Assembly: GCA_947498785.1 (NCBI GenBank)
Contig: CANMLS010000009.1
Location: 62,001 to 126,000 of the forward strand
Direction: 5' to 3'
Origin: an uncultured Aquimarina sp.
GTDB taxonomy: Bacteria > Bacteroidota > Bacteroidia > Flavobacteriales > Flavobacteriaceae
DNA length: 64,000 bases
The notes beneath the pieces were generated by a model. It did no database searches. It saw only the letters and a list, made by a program, of their open reading frames with translations, and was not told where the DNA came from. This document shows, one piece after another, positions 47,001 through 57,000 of the stretch (positions are counted from its first letter, which is position 1; each line of letters opens with the position of its first letter). The translations under genes were made by a program, and so were the position numbers.

Positions 47001-48264
47001 CCTTTTATCCAATGCTTTTAAATTTACTCCTGAGAATGGTGCCATATCAATAGAAATTTCAGAGGATAAAGAATTACAACAGACTTGTGTTTTAAAAACA
47101 AACCTTGATCCTACAAAAAAGTATGTAGCAATACAAGTAAAAGACTCAGGAGAAGGTATTTCGAAAAGTAAAGTAGAAAACATATTCGAAAGATTTTATA
47201 TGACAAAAGATAAAGATAAAAGAAATCCAGAAGGAGTTGGTATTGGCCTTTCTTTTGTCAAAAATCTTGTCGAACTTCATCAGGGAGCGATTAATGTAAT
47301 TAGTGAAAGTGGTGCAGGAACTAATTTTATAGTAAGATTGCCAATGGACAAACAAGCCTATGAGAATATTCAAGGTATAAGTTGTAAAGAAGATACTGAG
47401 AATGATTATTTGGTACGCTCGTCTGAGACAGAATCTTTCGCAATTGGTATTCATGATGAGATCGTAGATCAAAATTTATCACAATCTAGATCAAAACTTC
47501 CGGTATTACTTGTCGTTGATGACAATGCTGATATCAGAAGTTTTATTAAACAAGCATTAGGTGAAAATTACACAATCCATGAAGCCGAAAATGGACAACA
47601 TGGTTTTGAAGTAGCTTCTAAGCTAATTCCAAACATTATTCTTACAGATGTTTTAATGCCAATTATGGATGGAATCAAGTTTTGTAAAAAACTTAAAACA
47701 ACAAAGGAAACAAGTCATATTCCAGTCTTAATGTTAACGGCCAAATCATCACAGGAGAGCGAAGTAGAAGGGCTTAAAACAGGTGCCGATGATTATATCA
47801 GGAAACCTTTTGATATGGATCTATTACAACTAAAACTATCAAATATTATCAAACAGCGTGAGGAGCTAAGGAAAGTGTTTAATCGTAAGATTACATTAAA
47901 ACCTAAAGAAGTTACAGTAACATCAACAGATGAAAGGTTTTTACAAAAAGCAATTGAAATTGTTGAAAAGCATATGATGAATACTGATTTTAATGTAGAA
48001 ATGCTTGTTAAAGAAATGAGTCATAGTCGAAGTAATCTATATTTAAAATTTAAAGAGCTCACAGGGCTTTCGTCTAGTGAATTCATAAGAAATATTCGAT
48101 TAAAGAGAGCAGTACAGCTTTTGGATCAAAGTGATATGTCTGTAAAAGAAATTATGTATATGACAGGGTTTAATACAGCATCATACTTTTCTAAATGCTT
48201 CAAAAAGCAGTTTGGTGTTGTTCCAAGTGAATATGTCAGGCAGATCGAAAAGGTGAAAAAATAA
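44017..48264 (+). CDS. Hybrid two-component system regulator (HTCS)
   Basis: This 1415-residue one-protein signalling system spans the inner membrane. After a signal sequence come two periplasmic seven-bladed propellers of Reg_prop repeats (about 30-740, with IWVGTNGGGVNKFDP and IWIGTYGGGIHRW) and a Y_Y_Y domain (about 760-830). One membrane helix (about 830-850) leads to HisKA (FFTNISHEFRTPLT), HATPase (DSGEGIS, GVGIGLSFV), a receiver (ILTDVLMPIMDG) and an AraC-type HTH at the end. HTCS proteins sense glycan fragments in the periplasm and switch on the neighbouring utilisation genes. Its targets are probably the genes on both sides. Confidence 0.96.
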   Translation: MNFRLHKFLIIWFILLGCITNGYTQDPIHFDHITTNDGLSQSDINSIYQDNRGFMWFGTHDGLNKYDGYGFSVYKPDNEQLGNISSNLIFAITGDKNGNLWVGTTGSGLNFFDRSTGKFIQYKHDRNNKESLSNDHITSLYKDSKNRLWVGTISGLSMVDLNNSSDTLKFKHFSPEQESLTQNWEGNSISAIFEDSKDRLWAGGRSGLYKLSRDKNGDLYFRLVNKTIGLPNIPVQCIGEDKSGKLLIGTDKGLYCQSKNDDSALVHQVHQSNINVLQVDNNNNIWCGTNNGLLYFDNSPKNEFPRFISKFTYDLRSPNSITKNIIKSLYLDKTGIIWVGTNGGGVNKFDPERKQFRHIRKTLDPTSLSYDKIRSMYEDSNGTLWIGTEGGGLNMLLKNKGNDEYTGFKNFPTIFKSFALTEIQYKKKKTLFVGVENVPGLLLLDISNPKKVVESDIIYMPEVNQSVFTLLEDHQKNIWIGTYGGGIHRWTYKGDDKEYDKQVLQENSTNANSISSNIIRNIYEDKNNNIWFATGNGLCKLTKEEATKKHPKFIVYNNIQGDSTTISHDYILTIYESKAGDIWIGTFGGGLSKFIPSVDGKQEKFVSYSEKNGLPNNVIKGILEDEEGSLWLSTNQGLSRFNPEQEIFKNYDVNDGLQSNEFQELACLKRSDGEMLFGGINGVNAFYPKHIGDNTYESETVITDFMISNNSVQIGEEINGRILLEEPINDTKEVELKYWENNFSFEFAALHYASPQKNKFAYMLDGFDDDWVFTTADKRFATYTNLEPGIYTLRVKTSNNDGVWDKTPAELKINVIPPFWITKIAYVIYSLLGLGLLIGFWRNIVNRTTKKHQSALDDLEKDKHEEVQRMKLEFFTNISHEFRTPLTLIKGPLEYLQKRGSKIEESVLQEQYGLMHKNTDYLLRLVNQLLDFRKMNQGKMRLVVRPSNITDFIKEVGEPFQFLAHNQQIDFAIHTSNNSLITWFDHDALEKIMNNLLSNAFKFTPENGAISIEISEDKELQQTCVLKTNLDPTKKYVAIQVKDSGEGISKSKVENIFERFYMTKDKDKRNPEGVGIGLSFVKNLVELHQGAINVISESGAGTNFIVRLPMDKQAYENIQGISCKEDTENDYLVRSSETESFAIGIHDEIVDQNLSQSRSKLPVLLVVDDNADIRSFIKQALGENYTIHEAENGQHGFEVASKLIPNIILTDVLMPIMDGIKFCKKLKTTKETSHIPVLMLTAKSSQESEVEGLKTGADDYIRKPFDMDLLQLKLSNIIKQREELRKVFNRKITLKPKEVTVTSTDERFLQKAIEIVEKHMMNTDFNVEMLVKEMSHSRSNLYLKFKELTGLSSSEFIRNIRLKRAVQLLDQSDMSVKEIMYMTGFNTASYFSKCFKKQFGVVPSEYVRQIEKVKK

Positions 48265-48501
48265 AAATACAATTGCCAATAATCCTAATACACTTAATAT
48301 AAAATAAGTAGAACTGCTTTTGTCAAATTTAAAAAAGTAGTATTTTTTGTTTTTAGAATAGAACTTAGTTATAGTGCTGTTTCTTGTATGGGTAATGCTA
48401 ACCATTTGTGGTAAAAAAATGGATATTAATAAAGCTTTAGTAACACCGAATTATAGATATTTATAGCCCATAATTTAGAATAGATGAAATATTTAAACTA
48501 A

Positions 48502-48906
48502 ATGAATTTTATAAAAAAAATATCGTTTTTAGTACTAGTGATTATATTAATTTCTTATAAGGAGAAATCAAAAGAAAGCAAAGTTGTATCCAGTGATATT
48601 ACTCTTTCAAAACCTAATGTTATTCTAATCGTAATAGAAAATAAAAGATATGGAGAAGATTTGAGAGTTCTTGATGATTCAATCATAAAAATACCCAACA
48701 TAGATAAATTTTTGAGAGAATCTTTAGAACTGATTAATCTTCATGTAAATACAAAATGTACTTCAACCATAGTAGGTATTGTGACTGGTAAGAATGTAAA
48801 CCAAAATAATGAATGGCATACTATTGTTGGAGGTCATATGTTACAAGAAGACGAGAAAAAAAATCTGCATATTATACTTCAATCAAGAAATTATAAAACC
48901 ACATGA
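48502..48906 (+). pseudogene. Truncated, decayed sulfatase N-terminus
   Basis: This 134-codon open frame aligns with the first fifth of an arylsulfatase but has lost its function marks. The metal-binding DD after the first strand is replaced by EN (LIVIENKRYG). The formylglycine motif CxPxR reads CTSTI (Cys86). The lipoprotein Cys is missing in ILISYKEK. The similarity stops at about the point where KWH would follow, and the stop overlaps the start of the intact sulfatase gene by four bases. It is best seen as a fragment left by a deletion. A new role for the remaining domain cannot be excluded. Confidence 0.7.
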
Positions 48907-50420
48907 ATAAATTAGTTACGTTATTGTTTTTAGTTTTTATTGTAGGATGTTCTAATCCTAAAGAAACACAAGTAAAAAAGCCTAATATTGTATTTATTTT
49001 TGCAGATGATCTAACGTATTCTGCTATAAATGCATTAGGCAATAATGAGATACAGACTCCAAACCTCGATCGGTTGGTAGATGGAGGAACTACATTTACA
49101 CATGCTTATAATATGGGAGCTTGGAATGGGGCTGTTTGCGCTGCATCGAGAGCTATGATCATTTCTGGACGTAGCGTTTGGAATGTAAATCAATTTCGCC
49201 AGAATTGGAGCAATGGACGTGAACTTGATAAAACTTGGGGAAAACTTATGGAATCTCAAGGATATACAACCTATATGACAGGTAAGTGGCATGTTGATGC
49301 AAAAGCAGAAAGTGTTTTTCAAAATGTAACTCATGTAAGACCAGGAATGCCTGGAGACGCCTGGGATCATTTTAAAATGGTGGAACGATTCAAGAATATA
49401 AAAGGAACAGATACGCTTCCTAAAGATATTATGCCTATAGGGTATAATCGCCCTATTAGTGAAAACGATACCATATGGTCTCCATCAGATCCACAATTTG
49501 GTGGATATTGGGAAGGAGGAAAACATTGGAGTGAAGTGTTAAAAGATGATGCCCTTAATTTTATAGATAAGGCAAAAAAAGAGGATAATCCATTTTTTAT
49601 GTATTTGGCCTTTAATGCACCGCATGACCCTAGACAAGCACCACAGGAATATATTGATAAATATCCATTAGAATCTATTAGTCTTCCAAAAAGCTGGTTG
49701 GCAGAATATCCTTTTAAAGAAGGTATGGGTAATGCAGAAGATCTTAGAGATGAGGCATTAGCACCTTTTCCTAGAACAGAATATGCCACCAAAAAGCATA
49801 TACAGGAGTATTATGCTTTGATAACTCATATGGATGATCAAATAGGCGAAATTCTGAATACATTAGAAAAAACAGGTAAAATGGATAATACCTACATCAT
49901 TTTTACTGCAGATCATGGTTTGGCAATGGGAAAACATGGATTGATAGGTAAACAAAGTCTTTTTGATCATAGTATACGTGCACCTTTTATGATTATGGGA
50001 CCTGATATTCCCAAAGGAAAAAAGATAGGAGAAGATATCTATCTTCAGGATGCAATGGCTACTAGTATTGCATTAGCAGGTATAGATAAACCCGAATATG
50101 TTGAGTTTAATAGTGCTCTGGATATAGTACATGGGAAAAAGAAAAGCCCATATGAAGCTATTTATGGAGGATATATTGATTTACAACGAATGATTAGGAA
50201 AGATAATTATAAATTAATTGTTTATCCAAAAATGGATAAAATACTTCTCTATGACATGCAAAAAGATCCTGAAGAAATGAATGATCTTTCAGCTTATCCA
50301 GATTATAGAACAAAAGTAGATGAACTTTTTAAAGAATTAATTGTAATACAAAAACAAAAAAATGATCCTTTGGATTTAAGAGATTTCTATAATCGAATCT
50401 CAATGAGTACTAAGGAATAA
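48903..50420 (+). CDS. Cys-type arylsulfatase lipoprotein
   Basis: This 505-residue S1-family sulfatase removes sulfate esters, probably from a sulfated algal glycan. The lipoprotein signal ends in IVGCSNP. The metal site includes ADD (35-36), and the maturation motif CAASR (Cys79) supplies the formylglycine. Further metal ligands lie in YMTGKWHVD and FTADHGLAMGKHGLIGK. It needs a sulfatase-maturing enzyme encoded elsewhere. It begins within the end of the decayed sulfatase frame and converges with the MFS transporter gene. Confidence 0.93.
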   Translation: MNKLVTLLFLVFIVGCSNPKETQVKKPNIVFIFADDLTYSAINALGNNEIQTPNLDRLVDGGTTFTHAYNMGAWNGAVCAASRAMIISGRSVWNVNQFRQNWSNGRELDKTWGKLMESQGYTTYMTGKWHVDAKAESVFQNVTHVRPGMPGDAWDHFKMVERFKNIKGTDTLPKDIMPIGYNRPISENDTIWSPSDPQFGGYWEGGKHWSEVLKDDALNFIDKAKKEDNPFFMYLAFNAPHDPRQAPQEYIDKYPLESISLPKSWLAEYPFKEGMGNAEDLRDEALAPFPRTEYATKKHIQEYYALITHMDDQIGEILNTLEKTGKMDNTYIIFTADHGLAMGKHGLIGKQSLFDHSIRAPFMIMGPDIPKGKKIGEDIYLQDAMATSIALAGIDKPEYVEFNSALDIVHGKKKSPYEAIYGGYIDLQRMIRKDNYKLIVYPKMDKILLYDMQKDPEEMNDLSAYPDYRTKVDELFKELIVIQKQKNDPLDLRDFYNRISMSTKE

Positions 50421-50505
50421 TGACACTCGTTGCGCATTTAAATTTTTTTAAATCAATTTACCACTTCGATTTCAATCCTCATAACCATTAGGAGAGAAGT
50501 GTATC

Positions 50506-50539
50506 GAGAATAGTTTTTTTGATCCAAAATACTATTCTC
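50506..50539. terminator. Weak inverted repeat between convergent genes
   Basis: GAGAATAGT and ACTATTCTC pair across a 16-base loop between the sulfatase and MFS stops. Neither side has a clean T run, so termination here is only possible. Confidence 0.35.
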
Positions 50540-50560
50540 AATACTTTAATTTTAGAGACT

Positions 50561-51829
50561 TTATGATAATTGTTTTTCTGTTTTATATAACTTATAATAA
50601 TACCAAGAAGCTAAGCTACCTATAAGAGAAAATAAAGCTAACATCCAAAACACATGTTGATGACCTTCTTCACCAGGTGAATTTTCTAGAAGGTATCCCA
50701 TCGCTGGGCCTGCAAATATATCAGGAGTATAACCAATAAGAGAAATAATACCAACTGCAGTTCCTGTAAGAACTAAAGGTATTTTTCCTTTCTGCATTAC
50801 TGCAAAGTATAAAGAACGAGCCGCATATACTCCAGTTGCTACTATCAAAATAGATATGAAAAATAAAGCTGTAGTTGAGTTTGAAATTAGACCAGAAGCA
50901 AATAGTAACGCTCCAAAAAATGAAATTATAAAACTAACTATCAACCAAAAAGTAGTTTGTGTACGATCAGCTAATATTCCAATTAAAACACCAATAAGAG
51001 GTCTTAAAAATAATAAAAATGTACCTATCTGCGCCGATTGTATCTGGTCATATAACATTACATCTTGAGCGTATAATGAAAATATATCGGTGATTTTGTA
51101 ACCTACATAGGCAGATAAAATAATGATCATGAGTAACCATACTGAAGGTAAACGCAATACTTCTCGTACTTGAGATATTGTGATTTTCTCCACTACAATT
51201 TCTTTTTCTAATTTATGATTCATTTTCATGAAGAACCAAACTAATATTCCAACAAAGGCAACAATTCCAGCAGATACTAAAATCACATATCTAAATGCTG
51301 CTCTACTTTCGGTTGAGGTTGCTTCAGAGATTTCTGAGGTTATAAATAACGAAAAAATAAGCACTCCCAGAGTTCCGAACAGAGCTCCAACCAAACCTCG
51401 GCCGCCGTCTAAAAACCCAAACGCTTTACCTTGAGAACTAATGCCGCCCCAAACACGAGTGGCTTTAATCATAGGAGCCCAGAATAAAAATATAGTTGTA
51501 AAACCCCAATATCCATAAAGCGTTTTTAGTATTAAATAATTAGGAAAAGTTGCATAAACTAATCCTCCTAAGGAAGTCATCCATAGCGCAACCGCAATTA
51601 ATTTTCTTGGAGGAAATTTATCTGCTAATGCACCACCAAAAAGATAGGATATCAAGGCAACAATTCCATAAATAGAGAAACATGCTCCCAGCTGAACATT
51701 ATCTAAGTTGAATACTTCAAGTACCGTTGGTCGAAATATTCGTGAGAGAACAAACGGAAGAATGAAAACAGATTCCCCAGCCAAAATAACCAAAAAAAGA
51801 AAGTACCAAGGAGTTTTAGGTTGATTCAT
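50561..51829 (-). CDS. MFS family transporter
   Basis: This 422-residue inner-membrane protein has about 12 helices in two halves, with the loop motif GGALADKFPPRKLIAVALW between helices 2 and 3 and LIGILADRTQTTFWLI at the matching place in the second half. It looks like a sugar or sugar-phosphate/organic anion porter. Its place between a sulfatase and a DUF1080 lipoprotein suggests import of a sugar freed by these enzymes. A 219-base gap separates it from the upstream DUF1080 gene. Confidence 0.88.
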   Translation of the reverse strand: MNQPKTPWYFLFLVILAGESVFILPFVLSRIFRPTVLEVFNLDNVQLGACFSIYGIVALISYLFGGALADKFPPRKLIAVALWMTSLGGLVYATFPNYLILKTLYGYWGFTTIFLFWAPMIKATRVWGGISSQGKAFGFLDGGRGLVGALFGTLGVLIFSLFITSEISEATSTESRAAFRYVILVSAGIVAFVGILVWFFMKMNHKLEKEIVVEKITISQVREVLRLPSVWLLMIIILSAYVGYKITDIFSLYAQDVMLYDQIQSAQIGTFLLFLRPLIGVLIGILADRTQTTFWLIVSFIISFFGALLFASGLISNSTTALFFISILIVATGVYAARSLYFAVMQKGKIPLVLTGTAVGIISLIGYTPDIFAGPAMGYLLENSPGEEGHQHVFWMLALFSLIGSLASWYYYKLYKTEKQLS

Positions 51830-52048
51830 ATCATTTGTAAATTACATTTTAAGCCTAAATATATAGATAGTTTTCTTTACAAATGGTATTTTTTTGATGT
51901 TCCTTTTTTGACTAAGAAAAACCTAATCATTAAAAAAAGTTTGAATTACTTTATTACACTTTTTGATGTAACCTGTAAAGAACTAACAAATTTTAGTTTT
52001 GAATTAATAGTTATAGATGACACCAATTTGCATGTAGAAAACTAAACA

Positions 52049-52957
52049 CTAATAAATACACTTTTTTGGGGTATTTTTAACAAAGTAACTTTTGTAATTT
52101 TTTGCTTTTTCATCCATACAACCACACAGGTCAAGTAATTTGATGTTTTTAAAATCTATGGGATGACTTTCTGCTTGCAATGCAATATATCCTTCTGTTA
52201 ATATGGTGCCTGCTTTTGACATCCAGTAGTCTAGATCTCTATGGATTCCGAAATTTCCTAAATTCGTTTCAGAACTATTAATACTGTATTTTCCGCCTGT
52301 GATTTGGGGTTTTGTAAATTTTAGAACAGAATCACCATTTACCATAAATTCCATATACTCACCACCCATTATTATTGCATCAACATGTACCCATTGATCG
52401 CCATGATAGGTTTTAGAAGTTGATTTTATACAATGCGTATAATCAACCGTACCATTAATTTCTATTGCAGTTCCTGGAGTACAGACATTTGCTGTTGTTC
52501 GTTCTCCTTTACCCAGCCCTCCCAGTGTCTGTAGTTCTATTGAAATAGGAAAATCTTGCTGAAGCTCATTACTTTCTGCAGATTGCGAATGTAGCATCAC
52601 ACCACTATTCCTAACATTCCAATGTGCGCCACCTTCTAATTGTTCCCCTGTAAACCGATAATCAAAACTTAGTTTATAATAAGAAAAAGGTGTTTTGTAA
52701 TATAAATGTCCAAAAGCATCATCAAATGTTTCATAATTATCATACTGAATTCGAATCATACTATCCTGAACTATAAAAGTTTCTTTATAATTGTCATTCA
52801 ATTCGTAACCAGAAATTTTTATATCCCATCCCGAAAAATCTTTACCGTTAAAAAGGGAAATCCATTTTTCAGTATTGATATCTTTTTCTGATTTTGTAGA
52901 TGTACATGAATTTAGAGCATGTAGTATTAATATCGATAGGAGTATGTATTTGAACAT
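52049..52957 (-). CDS. DUF1080 family lipoprotein
   Basis: This 302-residue lipoprotein (signal ending ALNSCTST) is a second DUF1080 jelly-roll protein. Its motifs are WISLFNGKDFSGWDIKI, YYKLSFDYRF, NSGVMLHSQS and FPISIELQTLGGLGKGER. It ends with a Cys-containing tail (LLDLCGCMDEKAKNY) and the final SPIDF-like strand HPIDFKNIKLL typical of the family. It differs clearly from the first copy at 41906, so the two probably act on different compounds or steps. It is encoded just downstream of the AraC regulator. Confidence 0.88.
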   Translation of the reverse strand: MFKYILLSILILHALNSCTSTKSEKDINTEKWISLFNGKDFSGWDIKISGYELNDNYKETFIVQDSMIRIQYDNYETFDDAFGHLYYKTPFSYYKLSFDYRFTGEQLEGGAHWNVRNSGVMLHSQSAESNELQQDFPISIELQTLGGLGKGERTTANVCTPGTAIEINGTVDYTHCIKSTSKTYHGDQWVHVDAIIMGGEYMEFMVNGDSVLKFTKPQITGGKYSINSSETNLGNFGIHRDLDYWMSKAGTILTEGYIALQAESHPIDFKNIKLLDLCGCMDEKAKNYKSYFVKNTPKKCIY

Positions 52958-53011
52958 TTTGAATGAATTATTTAAATATTAGCGTTGTGTATATTTTTAT
53001 TGGTTTCATTT

Positions 53012-53881
53012 TTATACATTCAATTCTTCTTTGCGAAAATTTCCAGGAGTTTTTCCAGTAAAACTCTTAAAAACCCTAGAGAAATATGATAGGTTTTCTA
53101 AACCAACTTTTTCAGCAATTTGCTTTAAAGAATTATCTGTAGTAAGCAATAGTAATTGGGCTCTTTCGACTCTTTTTGATTGAATATACTTATTTGGTCG
53201 CATACCAATTTTTTGTTTAAATATTCGGGAAAAATAATCCGTACTTAAATGACAGTATGAAGCTAATTTGTTTATGGTGAGTTCTTTGTCTAGGTTTTCA
53301 CTGATATGACTTAATACTTGACTTAAGTTATCACGAGTAGTGTTTTTTACAACTAAACGATTATGATCTTTAATAAATTTTGATAGAAGAATGTATAGTA
53401 GTCCGTTGGTTTCTAGGTAGGTAGAAGATGGTAGTTTTTCGTTTTTCTTTTTAAAGATTTGTAAAGTGGGTCTGTTATCATAAACCTCTGGATCATCATT
53501 GACTAATGCACGATTAGGATTAATTTCTAGTAAACGTTTAAAATAGGCGATATCAGTGTCTTTAGCTTTGAGTTCATAAACGAAGGATTTTAAATTAAAA
53601 ATGGATAATCCATTTTTTATCTCCTCAAAGAAACTTATATAATATTGTTCATGATATTCATCACACTTATATCTACTATAAGTAAAACTAGGTATTAAAT
53701 ACATATACCCTGGTTTTAAATCAAAAGTCTGATCATTGTGATATACCTTTGCAGAACCTTTAGAAATATAATACATTCTGGTAAATGGGCTTACTACATT
53801 GTCATAATTCCAATGAGTATCTAGATGTGCATAGCCAACATTAAGTAAAGAAAGCTGTAAAGATTGTAGGACTTTATGCAT
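53012..53881 (-). CDS. AraC family transcriptional regulator
   Basis: This 289-residue regulator has an N-terminal cupin-like sensing domain (about 15-130, with YISKGSAKVYHNDQTFDLKPG) and a C-terminal double helix-turn-helix (about 185-285, with INKLASYCHLSTDYFSRIFK and LSYFSRVFKSFTGKTPGNFR). It lies between the DUF1080 lipoprotein gene and the divergent DUF1553 operon. It therefore probably controls one or both in response to a sugar. Confidence 0.93.
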   Translation of the reverse strand: MHKVLQSLQLSLLNVGYAHLDTHWNYDNVVSPFTRMYYISKGSAKVYHNDQTFDLKPGYMYLIPSFTYSRYKCDEYHEQYYISFFEEIKNGLSIFNLKSFVYELKAKDTDIAYFKRLLEINPNRALVNDDPEVYDNRPTLQIFKKKNEKLPSSTYLETNGLLYILLSKFIKDHNRLVVKNTTRDNLSQVLSHISENLDKELTINKLASYCHLSTDYFSRIFKQKIGMRPNKYIQSKRVERAQLLLLTTDNSLKQIAEKVGLENLSYFSRVFKSFTGKTPGNFRKEELNV

Positions 53882-54070
53882 TAAATAGATTTCATTGATT
53901 GTAATGTATAGGTGAAAATAAAAATTTTTCTACTAAAAGTCGTTTTTGTTGCAAAAAAAATAATGATTTTGGTCTGATTATGTCGGAAATGTACATTGTA
54001 TAGCCTTTTTTGGGCAAAGATTTGTTGAACTTAACTTTTAAATTTGGAAGTATATAAAATTATAGTTTTA

Positions 54071-57000
54071 ATGTCGTTTTTTAAAAGTATACCCCTATTC
54101 TTATTTACTGTTGTTATTGTTTCTTGTGGAGGTCCAGATTTACCAGAATTGGTTGATATCGAATATCAAAAACTTCCTGAAAAACTAGATTTTAATCAAC
54201 ATGTAAAACCCATATTATCGGATAAATGTTTCTTGTGTCATGGTCCAGATAAAGCAAAAATATCTGCTGGTCTGCAACTTCATAGTTCAGAAACGGCATA
54301 TTTAGAACTTCCAGAAACGCCTGGTAAGTTTGCTATTGATCCAGGCAATCTTAAGAATTCTGAAGTGTTTAGAAGAATCATGACAGAAGACCCAAAAGAA
54401 ATAATGCCAACACCAGAATCCCATTTGAGTCTTACAGAACGAGAAAAAGCAATTTTGATTAAATGGATTGAAGATGGAGCAGAGTATAAGGATCATTGGG
54501 CATTTATTCCAATTAAAAAAACACCACCTCCCAAAGTAAAAAAGAAAGAATTAATCCAAAACCCCATTGATAATTATATTCTTTCGGTCTTAGAAGATAA
54601 GAAATTAGAATTTGCTTCAGAAGCAGATAAAGAAATTATATTACGTCGTTTGTCATTTGACCTTACTGGAATGCCGCCAACAGTAAAAGAAATAGATGAT
54701 TTTTTAGCTGATAAAAGCGAAGATGCTTATGAAAAACAAGTAGATCGTTTGCTTGCCTCAAAACGATATGGAGAGCAAATGGCACTAGAGTGGATGGATG
54801 TAGCCCGTTTTGCTGATACTCATGGATATAGTGTAGATCGATATAGAGATATGTCTCCATGGCGTGATTGGGTAATTGATGCATTCAATAAAAATCAACC
54901 TTATGATGAATTTGTAACATGGCAGCTAGCAGGAGATTTAATGAAGAATCCTACACGCGAAATGAAGTTAGCAACAGCTTTTAATCGTATTCACCCTCAA
55001 AATATGGAGGGAGGTATTGTAAATGAAGAATTCCTAATCGAATATGCTGTTGATAGAGCAAGTACAACAGGTCAGGCGCTTATGGGATTAACGGTTGCTT
55101 GTGCACGTTGTCATGATCATAAATATGATCCTATTTCACATAAGAATTTCTATGAAATGACTACTTTCTTTAATAACGTAAATGAGTCTGGTCAAATTTC
55201 ATGGAATGATGCAATGCCAACACCAACAATGTTATGGACTAATGAAGAGGAGGAGAAAATGTTGACTTATATGGAGAGTCTAGTTAAAGAAACAGAAGCT
55301 GATATAGAAAAGACAATACAAGAAATTTCACCAGAAATTGATACATGGGTTGTCAATAAAAAATATGCCTCGGTAAAGCTTTCTAAAAAAGGTTTAATAG
55401 GTTCATATAATCTAAATAATAATTCCTTGATTAATAGTATAAATCCATCACAAAAAGCTACAATGAAGCGTGAGTACGCTGAAGGTCAGCCAGTCGATTT
55501 AGTCTCAGGTAGAAAAGGAAAAGGAGTACAATTTAATGGGGACACCTGGTTGGATTTGAAAGAAGTAGGGGTTTTTGGGCGTCATCAACCATTTACTGTT
55601 GGAGTTTGGGCAAAAATCCCTGAGGAAGTGACTGATGGAAATATCTTTCATAAAAGTGATGGGGCAATTTTACATGCTTGGAGAGGATATCATTTAAAAA
55701 TTGTTAATAATAAGCTAGAGCTTTTAATGGCACATACAGGACCAGATAATGCAATTAAGGAACATACTAAGATTGATATTCCTAAAGAAATTTGGACACA
55801 TTTTGCGGTAACATATGACGGATCAAGTAAAGCTGCAGGATATAAAGTTTATGTAAACGGAAAAGAACTCCAAACAGAGGTTATTGATGATAACCTTTAT
55901 AAAGATATTCTTTTTGGTAGAAAAAAAGAACCTGCACTTCAGTTTGGAGCACGATTAAGAGGCAAAGGTATTGCTGGAGGAGTTATAGATGATATCAATA
56001 TATATAACAGAGAACTATCTGGTATAGAGATGCTTCAGCTAGCAGAGAATACAGAAGTGAATTCACTGTTGGCAAAAGCCCCAGAAACATTAGAGGCATC
56101 AGAAAAAAAACTTTTACGGCAGCATTATATAATGAATGCTCGTTCAATAAAAGAACAATATACAAAACTTGTCAAAGTAAGAAAAGCCTATGTTGATAGT
56201 ATAGAGCCTATAAAAGAGGTAATGATCATGAAAGAATCAGAACCAGTTCAGGCATATGTATTAGAAAGAGGAGTTTATGATGCACGAGCAGAAGAAGTAT
56301 ATCCTAATACACCAGAATTTTTACCTCAAATGGTAGAGGGTGCCCCAAAAAACCGTCTTGGGTTTGCACAATGGTTATTTAGAAAAGAGCATCCTTTAAC
56401 TTCTCGAGTGACGGTAAATCGTATGTGGCAACATTTTTTTGGTACCGGATTAGTAAAGACTTCAGAAGATTTTGGAAATCAAGGAGAAATGCCAAGTCAT
56501 CCTGAGTTATTAGATTATTTAGCATCATATTTTATGGAAAAAGATTGGGATATGAAAGCGTTTAACAAGATGATTGTTATGTCTCGCACATATCGTCAAG
56601 ATTCAAGAGTTTCTGAAGAATTAAGAATGATGGATCCAGAAAATAGACTATTGGCACGAGGGCCAGCAAAGCGCATGACAGGTGAGATGTTAAGAGATAA
56701 TGCATTAGCAGCAAGTGGTCTGTTGAATAATGAAATAGGTGGAGAAAGTGTAAAACCATATCAACCCAAAGGTTTATGGAAAGTGAACAATGCAACATAT
56801 AAAGAAGATACAGGAGAAAAGTTATATCGTAGAAGTATGTACACCGTTTGGAAACGTTCGGTACCACATCCTACACTAGCTACTTTTGATACTCCTGCAA
56901 GAGATGTATGTATAGTAAGAAGACAAGAAACAAATACTCCGTTACAGGCACTAGTGCTTTTAAACGACCCTACGTACATAGAATCAGCTAGGGTTTTAGG

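Noticed and set aside
48181-48405. 74-codon minus ORF with one hydrophobic segment
   Set aside because: About a third of it lies under the end of the hybrid regulator gene, and the rest is AT-rich intergenic DNA.
51821-52045. 74-codon plus ORF in the gap between the MFS and DUF1080 genes
   Set aside because: It overlaps the MFS start and fills an intergenic gap on the opposite strand without any motif.
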